Assembly (NCBI GenBank): GCA_017506865.1
Contig: JAFCMP010000110.1
Coordinates: forward strand, 62,001 to 126,000
Length of the DNA: 64,000 nt
Direction of reading: 5' to 3'
Source: Tribonema minus
Taxonomy: Eukaryota > Sar > Xanthophyceae > Tribonematales > Tribonemataceae
Under the pieces are notes generated by a model, which worked only from the letters and a program-made list of their open reading frames with translations, had not been told where the DNA came from and did not search any database. Made by a program: the position numbers and the translations under genes. Below, one piece after another: positions 50,750 to 59,870 of the stretch. Numbering within the stretch: the stretch's first letter is position 1; each line of letters opens with the position of its first letter.

Positions 50750-52168
50750 TCATATTGTACGTACGTGCTCAGTCTCGTTGCTGATCGGCCACGGATTTAT
50801 ACCGCGCGCGCTCTGCGTGTAGAAGTGCAGCCTCAGATGGTGCTCTCCGACTGCGCCCTGATAACCCGCCCCCTCATGCACTATAGCTCCGTGAAACATG
50901 ACAATATCCCTGGCCTGCAGTTTCACGCTGATGCGGTCCTGCTCCCTGACCTCCTCTGCATCAAAGCTGCCGGGCCACAGGTGCAAGACGCCACCATTGT
51001 GCAGGCTCAGGAGCACTCCGACTGGGAAACCGTCGTGTTTCTTAAGAGCGTTCTTGAGCCTGTGTGCAAAGAGCAAAATAAGCATGGCCGAGTGATGTGA
51101 GTGCGCCTCACCCAGCGCGCATCCATGCGCGGCGTAAAGCGGTAGCATCTTCATGTACGCATCTGCAAATCGTATTTGTGGCGCTGCATGCATTACTGCA
51201 ACGTCACTGTACGTTGACACGCTGCATCCATTCACCTGCGCGTGGGCCAGTCGCGATGCGGGCCCTGGGTGATCGCGTGCTCCGCGGGTGTCTTCTTGGA
51301 GAGTAAAATTGCAGGCCGGGTCACTTCCATGTCGCTCAGCCCCAGCAGTGTCTCGTTGATGAGGGGAACCAGCTCCTTCATTACCAGCTGCTTGACCGCA
51401 GCGAAGGGCGACCGGGCTCCCACGTCTGGCAGTTTCACCTGGCACCTGGTGCCGGGGACTGCATTGAAGACGTTTTCCCAGGGGTCAGCTGCCGTGTTGA
51501 TGGTGGTAGGCATGGCGGTCAGCAGCCTTTGTGTGAGGGCTGCAAAAGTCTCGTTGCCGGGGACAACTCAGTAGCCATCCGTGGCAAGAGCCCTGGTGGT
51601 AGTATCCTGCAGTTGAGCCACGATCACGCGGGCTGCTGCAGCCTGGCTGGCTAGCATCGCTGCTTGGCCTATGCTTTGTCCCGCGGCATCGGTGCTGTGG
51701 TGATGCACAGCATGCACAGCGGCTGCCAGCCGCTTCGCCACCTTCTTGTTCTTGCTCTGCAGTCTGGACTTCTGCAGCTTCTCCTGCCGGTGCTTCTGAT
51801 ACCATCTCTGGTACGTGAGATTCAGGGTGGCTTTAGAGGCAACAGCGGCTATGTATGTCCTGCTGCTGCTGTGTCTCCTCTGCCTCCTGTGCCTGCGGCT
51901 GCTGCGGCTCTTGTGTTTGCCACTGCCGCTGTGCCTCTCATGCCTGATGCTGCTGCCACTGCTGCCACTGCTGCCACTGCTGCCATCGCTGCCATTCTCG
52001 CTGCTGCACCTCTTGTGCCTGCCACTGCTGCTGATGGCTGTGCCAGAACTGATACTGCTGCATCTCCGACGATCCGTGCAACCTCACGTAGTCATCTTGG
52101 CTCTGAATCTGCTGCTGCGCCTGCGGATGGCGCTGGCCCGCCCCGTCTAGGTTGCTCAGTTCATCCAT
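50750..52168 (-). pseudogene. 2OG-Fe(II) oxygenase with Gln-rich N-terminus, broken
   Basis: ATG 52168 opens MDELSNLDGAGQRHPQAQQQ and a Gln/Trp repeat (QRWQQWQQWQQW). Similarity continues in other frames through YQRWYQKHRQEKLQ to an in-frame TGA near 51568, then MPTTINTAADPWENVFN, GPHRDWPTR and, after one more shift near 51238, GVLLSLHNGGVLHLW, ARDIVMFHGAIVHEGAG and LRLHFY to the stop at 50750. His-x-Asp (HRD), the distal His (VHEG) and Arg (RLHF) form a complete double-stranded beta-helix iron/2OG site. At least three lesions separate the parts, so I call it a pseudogene unless unrecognised introns or indels explain them. Confidence 0.6.
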
Positions 52169-52684
52169 GGCGGTGCTGAAGTGCCGCTACACTGGAATGC
52201 GGGGTTACTTCCAACTTGGAGGATTGGAATGCATCATGAATTCCAATCTGGAACGTTGGAATGCGGCGTGAATTCCAACTTCTGCTGTTGGAATGCAGCG
52301 TGATTTCCAATAGTGCGGACCTACACTTGATGCTTCGAAAGGTCACTGTGTACACATGAGACCACTTTGTCGTGATTGCAATAACGGCTCTAGTTGCTAA
52401 TAACGATAGACACATGTTCCTTTCAATTGCCCAAGACAGCACAATGCCGTACACACAACTGTAAAAGGAGTCGTGGTCGTGTTTTGACGCAAACCCAATT
52501 TCGCCGCTTCAAAGCAATCAACCGCAAGCAGCAACGAGAGCGACTTGGGGGACGGGGTGTGGCAGCAGCACCAGCGCTGACATCGTGGCTGAAGAGAGAC
52601 TTGCTTAATCTACATACAGGTCGTAAGCAGCCGCTGTCGTGCAGGGTGGCTCAGACCTGCTTCCCTTTGCCTGCAAAGCAACGC
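52169..52684. other. Intergenic with TCCAAC(A/G)TTGGAA repeats
   Basis: Four copies of an inverted-repeat motif such as TTCCAACTTGGAGGATTGGAA occur between 52205 and 52310. No gene is supported further on. Confidence 0.5.
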
Positions 52685-53256
52685 AGGCTGCAGTTCAAGT
52701 TCACAACTTGAGGTTGTAGATCGGGAATCAGCTCTCGAGCAAAAGGAGTGTGCAGCAATCGGCACAGCAGCAACACTCAGACATCAGCAGGTCCGCAAAG
52801 CAGCTAAGCGGCGAAGCAGGCAGGCAGCACACCAGCAAGGCAGCAAAAGCAATAACGCGTTCACAGCGGGGCAGCGGAGGTGGCAGGACTGTGCTTGGTC
52901 ACCAAAGCGGGCAGTGTCTCTCTTCAAAGGTGCGTCCTTCATCTGGCAGCAATAGCAGTGTGGTTCAAAGCACTTGCAACAACAGCAGTGATTTCTTGTT
53001 CCTGAACAGCTTTACTACAATACTGATACTGCGGCGGTGGCAGTCCACTTGGCCACCATGGCCACCCCTATTGCTGGTGAAGGCACTTTCAGGGCTCATG
53101 TTGGCTGGAGGGATCAGCGAAGCTAACGTCGCCAAACGCGACCCACTGTGCCTCTGACACTGCCACCGTGCCTGCAATCACCGTGCCAAACGTGTGCTGC
53201 TGATACTTAGGGAGCATTTGTCATAACTTGGCCACCACATCTCCTGTTGCTTGTTT
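52685..53256. repeat. Segmental duplication, copy B (upstream part)
   Basis: 52685-53000 matches 32320-32660 with scattered changes. About 230 bp (53005-53230) are extra relative to copy A. The match resumes at CATTTGTCAT near 53214 and runs up to the Copia insertion. Confidence 0.85.
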
Positions 53257-53261
53257 GGCAT

Positions 53262-53551
53262 TGTTGGAATATGGGGTATTACAGGTAGTTCAGGAAGAGC
53301 TCAGGATCTTTCGCAGGTTGCTCTTGGAAGCACTGGTTCAAACCAAGTTGCTCTTGGAAGCTTCTTTGCAAGTTCTGGCAGGTTCTGTCAAGTTCTGGGG
53401 AAGGTTTATGACCCCCACGCGACGGAAGCAACTGTGTTTGCGAGGTCAGATGTAATGATCACTTCTCTCTTTACAGACTCCAGCTCTTCCACTTTCCTCT
53501 GCTGCTGTGCACTGGCAACGAGTTGCCTGCCTGCATAGCCAGATTTCCAAC
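53262..53551 (+). repeat. 5' LTR (290 bp)
   Basis: TGTTGGAATATGGGG start and AGATTTCCAAC end; nearly identical to 57884-58173. Contains a TCTTTACAG-like region and a tandem of TTGCTCTTGGAAGC. Confidence 0.95.
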
Positions 53552-54470
53552 GGTTATGAGCCTATAGCGCAAGGGCTGGAGAGTCAGAGGTCCCGCGGTT
53601 AATCAAGGTTTGTTTTAGCGCGGTTGAATTGTACGACTGTAGAAGATGCCGAGGGCGGCACAGCAGCAGCGTATTGCAGAGGAAGAGGGGACCGATAGCG
53701 ACAGCGAGCAGCTACGACTCGTGTCGTTCAAGACAGTAACATTTTCGGGCAAGCGTGCAGATGAATACCACGAGTGGAGTGGGAAATTTCTGGCACTGCT
53801 GCCAGCTTCAATCAAGACAGCCCTCATCGACCCAGAGCACATCACTGCCACCGAGCTGGGCAAGCTTGGATCAGAGAATGCCAAGTTATACAGGCAGCTG
53901 CTTCTCTCCACGAAAGGACTCGCCAATGCTATCGTGGCGAGCGTGGAGGAAGGGGAAGGGAGGCAGGCCTGGATGGAGCTCAAGGAGAAGTTCGCAGCTC
54001 GCACGCAAGCTCGGGCGCTTGAGCTCGTGCTGGAGCTGATGAACATGAGGTACAACTCCGAGATGGACTTTGATCTGTTCTTTCTGAGAGCGGAGTACCT
54101 CCAGCGGCAGCTCAAACTTCTCGGAGAGCCCGTAGGAGACCTCATGCTGCGCGGATTCGTCATCAACAGCCTGCCGTCGGAGTTCGACGCGGTCAGGTTG
54201 ATCATTCAGGTACAGGAGAGCCTGAACAACGAGATTAAACGCATGCTGCGCGCCCACTACGACTTCAACTACAACAAGCACTATCAGCACTTGAACGGCA
54301 TCGGCTACATCAACGACACGCCTTCCAGCTACACCGCAAGAGCGTACGACACACACAAATTTGGAGGCGAGTGCGGCTGGTGCTCGAAGCTGGGGCACAA
54401 GGAGCGGGACTGCAAGCAGAAGGAGGCCGGACACCCATTCGCGGAGGGCTCATTTGCGGCGAAGCGGGAG

Positions 54471-57102
54471 TAGGGTTGGCACAATGCGTATATTTGGATT
54501 TTACATACCCGTTAATATACGTATTTTGGCGTATAATACGTATATACTGCGTATATTAGCGTATATGACAAAGCCACAATGACATAACTGCCACTTCCTG
54601 TTATTGAATTTCTCTCAAACCAAGTGCATTCGAACAGGCTCAGACTGCAGGCTACAGATATGCAAACATCAGAACAGATTGCACCAAATTCAAAAAGAAA
54701 GAACGAAACAGGTTTGTTGATGGTATTGAGACGTTGTTGGACGTGTAACGTTGACTAGCCTAGGCGCCCTCCTCCAGCAGCTCAAGCATGACCTCCTCAT
54801 CAAGCACATCGGCAGCCTTCTTGTCGTTGCCCTTGATGAACACCAGCTTCTCGCCCTTTGCAAGAGCGAGGTTGCTGCGGCACTTGGTGTACACCGTGCC
54901 CCACAGCGACCAGTTCCGTTCAGTGGCGCACGCGGTAGCGTGAAACGATAGAAGTCTCACAGCCACCTTGGACACAAGAGGGAAGTGCTGGCGGCCTACA
55001 GTCTGCCACCAACCGCGGCGCATGGTTCCATTGGCTAGCTGCACCTTACCAGACGCCAGCGTGGTGCGCTCCGTCAGCGTTGGCAGCGACTCCCACATGA
55101 CCTCTGGCAAGGGCGCCAGCTGCATGCGAACAAGCTCCGCGGTGATAGCCGCCGCATGCTCCGCTCCGCCCAGCTTCAGGATGCAGGCCTTGGCAGCCGC
55201 GAGCTCCATGGGCTCCAGCGATCCGAAGGGCAAGAACCACTCGCCGTCCGTCTGCACCGCGTAGCAGGGGTCAACAACGTAGGCGGCCACCCACTCCTTG
55301 GCCCGATGCAACTCGTACCGCCGCTCGAACAGCGGCAGCGCGGCTGCGCGGCCCTCGTTGTCGGGATGGGCGTCAAAGTTGGCGGCGTGCTTCAGCAGCT
55401 GCTTCCAAATGGGAAACAACTGGCTGAGCAGCGCGTTATCAGCCTCCAGCTGGTGGATGGCGTCGCTCACCGGCTGCACCAGCGTCTTCAGCGCACTGGC
55501 CTCGCTGAAGAAGCGGTATGCCGGCGTGCGGCCGCGCGCGGGCACCATGGTGGCAGCACCGGCAAACTCGTCCGCGTGCGTTGTGGTGCCAGAGATGGTG
55601 GGCCAGTCGCGCGCGGACGCCATGCGCCTGATGGCCTCCTCAGACGCCAACAGGTCGCAGATGATGAAGTGCAGGATAGCAAAACGCGTGGGGCAGTGCG
55701 TGCGGACGCCCTTGACGCTGCCGTACATCTCCTTCTGCTGCTCGCGCAGCGCGCGCTTGACCGGCTCGCAGCCGTTGATGGTGTTGGACATCATGAGGCC
55801 GGTGGCGTACGCCTTCTTGGACCAGGGCAGCCGCGTAGTCTTGTCGCCGTGAAGGTCCTTGATGAGCAGGGCCAAAGCATGAGCCTAGCACCCGAGCAGA
55901 ATCCACTGAGGGTGCTGCGCCTTCATCATGTCCATGGCTTTTCTGTTAGCCTGCGGGTGCAGCGCGACACATGCACATTGCACGAAGATGTTGAGTCAAG
56001 CACTAAACTTGATCATGATGCGCGCATCAAGACACCATTAGCACACTTCATTTGTCACACTAGGTATGGTCGCATACACATGACAAAAAATAAGCATAGA
56101 GAAACTTTGTTACATCAAGAACGGTTGCATAACGTGATATAAGAAGCTTACCTTGGTGTTGTCCATCACCATGCCCAGCATCCGGCTGAGATCACCCTCC
56201 GTGACCTCGTGTGCCCAGCGCAGATGCTGCTCCTTAATCCACTCGGCGTTCTTGCACACGCCCCGCGCTGCCTCCACCTTGACGAAGCGGGACCCTCCCT
56301 TCGGCTTCAGCACCATCACGTTGATGAGGGTCGCGCCATCGGCGCAGTGATTGCGCCGCCACCCGTCTGTTGAAAGCTGGAGCAGGAAGAGCTGACGGAT
56401 CTCCTGCCAGACGTCAGCTCTCACCCGCTCGTACTCCGCGTCCAGCATCTTGTTGGCCAGTTGCTTGCGGCTAGGGAGGGTGAGGCCTAGGGCCTTGAAC
56501 GAAGCCAGCAGGTCCTCCTGCTCGATAAGGTGCAGAGCCACGCCGCTTTTGTAGAAGAAGCGGGCCAGACAGGTGGTTGCCTGGGTGATCTGATGCGCTG
56601 AGACCATGTGCTGCCTCACGTCCTTTGCAGGCACAGGGCTGGCCAGTTCAGCGGCTGTACGAGGCCGCTTGTGTCCACTCCCACCTTCCTCTTCCACATC
56701 AGTCGCAGCGGCCGCTGCTGCAGCAGCTGACGCAGCCTCCGTAGCGACTGCAAAAGCCCTGGTGCAGGCTCGGCTGTTCAGGTGTGAAGTTGCCCGAGCC
56801 GACGGGTTAAGGGCGCTGAGCTGCTCCGGGCAGCGAAGGCATTGCAGGACAACCTCTGTGGCTGAGAGCATCACCACGTCAAAGCTGCTCCACCAATGAG
56901 CTCTGCCTTTGAGCTTCTGGCCCCTCAGCTTGTCAAACAGAGCCCTAGCTTCCTTGCCCTTGTCGGGCCCAGGGTCAGGGGCGTCGTCCATGGCTTAAAG
57001 TGAATATACGCAAAAATACGCACCCGAATGGCGTCTACGCGTATATATACGCGTATATACCAATATACCGTATATATACTATCTACGCAAGTGCCAACCC
57101 TA
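54471..57102 (-). mobile_element. hAT transposon 2 (2,632 bp), nested in Copia gag
   Basis: Ends TAGGGTTGGCAC and reverse complement; exact 8-bp target duplication AGCGGGAG at 54463-54470 and 57103-57110. CGTATA-rich subterminal regions as in hAT 1. It belongs to the same family as hAT 1 but is clearly diverged. Confidence 0.96.
54760..56991 (-). pseudogene. hAT transposase 2 (one nonsense codon)
   Basis: Exon 1 56991-56152 has a BED finger (HWWSSFDVVML, CLRC, distal His and Cys) and a continuous core. The intron 56151-55951 is GTAAGC...CGCAG. Exon 2 starts at 55950 and has one in-frame TAG at 55887-55885, where hAT 1 has a CAG (Gln) codon (LLGCQAHAFALL). After it the frame is open to 54760 and includes SFHATACATERNWSLWG (dimerisation region). 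A single C-to-T change explains the loss. Confidence 0.92.
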
Positions 57103-57110
57103 AGCGGGAG

Positions 57111-57883
57111 GCGCAGAAGCAGCAGCAGCGGAGCAACGGAGCACCGGGAGGAGGCGGCCGCAACGACGACGAACCAGTGTATAAATGCTAAACCAGCATG
57201 CCACGGATGGAGCCGGCGCACATAGGATGTGTTGATTAGCTGCTCTTGTGATCTTACTTAGTGCCACGAAATTGTTCAGCATTTGCCCTCAAGTGTACGG
57301 CCACCCCTAGGTTTAAGGCATACACGGGGAAGAGTGCTGCAGCATATGGTAGTTGGAGCACTAAACGGGGAGGAGCATCCCCAGAAGCTGCGGGCAGCGG
57401 CAGTTGGTAGTACAACGATGGCAGCAGTATGCCTAGTACATTGATGGCAGCACACGCCACGATTTGCACAGAAGAGGGTTTGGGTCCTCAGCAGTGTAAC
57501 AGTCGCAGAAGAGCGGGCGCTCGGAATCTGTGCATGATTGTGTAGTACAGAAGAGCGGGTGCTCAGCAGTACAGCTTTTGTGTGTATGCTTTTGCACAGA
57601 AGGGGTTCCAGCAGTGCACTAAGTATGTTTGATTGCAGCAATATGTGGTATGTATACTTTGCACAAGAACGGGGGGGGGCCCGGCAGTGCACTAAGTTTG
57701 ATTGCAGTATGTGCAGTTTGAAGCCAGTTTGGCAGTGCACTTGATTAGGCGCTTTGAGCCGGGGAGAGCAGTATACAGTAACTGTAGTACAGATGTGCGC
57801 AGAGGATAACGCGCCAGGCTCTGTTGAGTCGAAGTATTGTCTAAAGCATTGCTCCCTGCACACACGGTCGCAATGGGGGAGAG
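57111..57883. other. Copia internal region after hAT 2, non-coding
   Basis: Apart from the gag end at 57182 no pol-type frame is visible. Motifs such as GAAGAGCGGGTGCTCAGCAG recur imperfectly. The region ends in the polypurine tract next to the 3' LTR. Confidence 0.7.
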
Positions 57884-58173
57884 TGTTGGAATATGGGGTA
57901 TTACAGGTAGTTCAGGAAGAGCTCAGGATCTTTCGCAGGTTGCTCTTGGAAGCACTGGTTCAAACCAAGTTGCTCTTGGAAGCTTCTTTGCAAGTTCTGG
58001 CAGGTTCTGTCAAGTTCTGAGGAAGGTTTATGACCCCCACGCGACGGAAGCAACTGTGTTTGCGAGGTCAGATGTAATGATCACTTCTCTCTTTACAGAC
58101 TCCAGCTCTTCCACTTTCCTCTGCTGCTGTGCACTGGCAACGAGTTGCCTGCCTGCATAGCCAGATTTCCAAC
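57884..58173 (+). repeat. 3' LTR (290 bp)
   Basis: Nearly identical to the 5' LTR; ends TTCCAAC and is followed by the target duplication GGCAT, which contains the first two bases of the IQ-gene ATG. Confidence 0.95.
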
Positions 58174-58176
58174 GGC

Positions 58177-58806
58177 ATGATCAGACAGGGCGGCACACCA
58201 GCGCCTGTAACGCACGTGCCAGGATCACCAGTCATGTCTGCGCAAGCACAGCTCGACTGGCTGTCCAGCCTCGAGAAGCCACCCACGTGGTGGCCGAAGA
58301 TGCCATTTGAGGGTCCTCTGTTCACAATGCTGCTCGATGCGGCGCCCGACGTGGCACCACTCGAGGCGGTGATGGACGAGTTACGGCGAGGCAAGAGCTT
58401 GAAGAGTGTGGTGACGTTGTGTCAGACACTCGCGACTGCAACACGGGTAGTAGACACTTGTAATGCACTGTTTGACACCCCCACCGTGAGGCTGGATGTA
58501 TTCTATGATAGACCATTTTACAGGGTAGCACAGAAGACTCGGCGGGGATGGAGCGACGCATTTCACTTCCACATTTTGATCGATTCAATTCATGTATGGA
58601 TGTTTGATCGGCGATCCGACCCCGCTGCTTTGACCATCCAGTTGATGTGGCGATGCCACGAGGCGCGCAACAGGGTGGCTGAGGCGCGCCTTGACGCTGA
58701 CAATCTCTTTCATGCTGAGCATCGAGATAAGCGTATGTGCATGACGGGCGCCAAGTCCACCGCTGAAGCGATGGCCAGGCCGTACAAGCCTGATCCTGTC
58801 AGCTGA
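58177..58806 (+). CDS. IQ-motif protein, copy B (209 aa)
   Basis: The ATG at 58177 is formed by the last two bases of the target duplication plus the next G, so the Copia insertion regenerates the start codon. The protein is collinear with copy A and extends five codons further. TIQLMWRCHEARNRV fits the IQ consensus (IQ-x3-R-x4-R). The frame is intact despite the insertion. Its native upstream region is now 4.9 kb away, so expression would depend on the LTR. Function unknown. Confidence 0.68.
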   Translation: MIRQGGTPAPVTHVPGSPVMSAQAQLDWLSSLEKPPTWWPKMPFEGPLFTMLLDAAPDVAPLEAVMDELRRGKSLKSVVTLCQTLATATRVVDTCNALFDTPTVRLDVFYDRPFYRVAQKTRRGWSDAFHFHILIDSIHVWMFDRRSDPAALTIQLMWRCHEARNRVAEARLDADNLFHAEHRDKRMCMTGAKSTAEAMARPYKPDPVS

Positions 58807-58859
58807 TGCCAAAACAGACACGCTGTTGACTTTGTGTCATTTGTGTCCGTCCAATTGCG

Positions 58860-59215
58860 TGCAGGCAGCACTGCGTCCGTTGCATTGTTGACACTGTTGA
58901 CAGTCACCCAATGTGGCGACGTGACCGAAGGTCACTCCGTTGGTAGCAATAGACACCATCGACACCATATTTCTTGCACCAGGGCTGTGTGCATTGTGCC
59001 ATTCGTGTGTATTGTGTCAGATGTCTGTATTGTGTCAATTGTGTGCACCCTGTCAATTGTGTGCGCCCGTGTCTATCATATACATTGTGTCAACAGCGTG
59101 TCAAAGTGTGTCATAAGTGTCAATCGTGTCTGTTGTGTGCACCATGTCAAGCAAGTGTGCCAGGTCAATTTGTCAATGTTGTCACTCGTGTCTTGTGTGT
59201 CAAGTGCAGGCATTA
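58860..59215 (+). repeat. Mini-hairpin plus TG-rich array
   Basis: GTGACC-GAA-GGTCAC at 58921-58935, with the same stem as 33519-33533 in the opposite loop orientation. It is preceded by TTGACACTGTTGACAG and followed by GTGTCAATTGTGTGCACC-type repeats. Confidence 0.9.
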
Positions 59216-59567
59216 CGCACAAGGCATCAAAAGACCCACCTGCGGCAAGTGCTCATAAACACAAAGTCATTGACAAATTGGCAATGCAGGCAATCAACCA
59301 TGCGCTTCAAAGTCACAATGCCAGCACCTTACGCAAGTCAATCAATGCAATGCAGGCAGGCAAGTATGTGCAAACACTGCACACGCAGACATGAATTCAA
59401 CTCGGAACAAAACATCAACAGCAGCAACTCGCACCTGCGATTTTATAACATGTCAACAGCCTTAAACGCACCAACAGCCTCAAAAGCATCAAGCGATTGC
59501 AAGCAACAACAGCGCACAAGAACAAACCACAGTTGCCATCCCTGCAAAATCTTACATCGAGATCCTA

Positions 59568-59870
59568 TCATAACGGTACCAATGCTCGCTTATCCTTTGA
59601 CAACTCGACGTTAATGGCTGCGCGACCTGTCATCTCTGACAGCGACAGATTTACTGCGTCATGAATCCACTCGTGAGCAGATTCCTTGATGAGAGTGCGA
59701 GGGGACTTTAGCGTCAGTGCATCAACTGCTGCTCGCAGGACGCCGTCCTGGCACTCTCTCCAAACAAGGCTTGTGAGGCCGGTGAGCTGGCCTATAGACT
59801 CTGGCACGCTCTGGATCGCCTTGCACTTATAAAAACGAAGGCATGAGGTGTGGCCCGTACGACATGCTGC
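59568..59870 (-). pseudogene. Leucine-rich repeat fragment
   Basis: The frame contains LRFYKCKAIQSVPESIGQLT followed by GLTSLVWRECQDG, a good single leucine-rich repeat with the LPxSIGxLTxLxxL pattern. A helical tail follows, ending at 59568. No ATG suits the start; the 5' side meets the Helitron remnant. It is a fragment of an LRR protein gene. Confidence 0.5.

Larger units (their letters stand above)
53646..57182 (+). pseudogene. Copia-type Gag interrupted by hAT 2
   Basis: ATG 53646. Residues 20-190 form a helical Gag domain (VTFSGKRADEYHEWSGKF, FFLRAEYLQRQLKLLGEP) of the kind found in Copia elements. The zinc knuckle CGWCSKLGHKERDC (C-x2-C-x4-H-x4-C) is near residue 250. The frame meets a TAG at the hAT end (54471). 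Beyond the hAT, after the 8-bp duplication, it would run about 22 more codons to 57182. Gag coats the RNA and forms the particle. Confidence 0.9.
53262..58173 (+). mobile_element. Gag-only Copia-type LTR retrotransposon (TR-GAG-like)
   Basis: LTRs at 53262-53551 and 57884-58173 are each 290 bp and appear to differ at a single site (GGGGAAGG against GAGGAAGG), indicating a recent insertion. Both start TGTTGGAA and end TTCCAAC. The 5-bp target duplication GGCAT is at 53257-53261 and 58174-58178. GGTTATGAGCC directly after the 5' LTR is complementary to a Met-tRNA anticodon arm, fitting Copia half-tRNA priming. GGGGGAGAG before the 3' LTR is a polypurine tract. Only gag is present; no protease, integrase or RT is seen. 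hAT 2 lies inside. Confidence 0.93.

Noticed and set aside
53552..53615. A tRNA gene right after the 5' LTR
   Set aside because: It has tRNA-like pieces (AGAGGTCCCGCGGTTAATC) but I could not pair an acceptor stem; the first 11 bases fit better as a primer-binding site.
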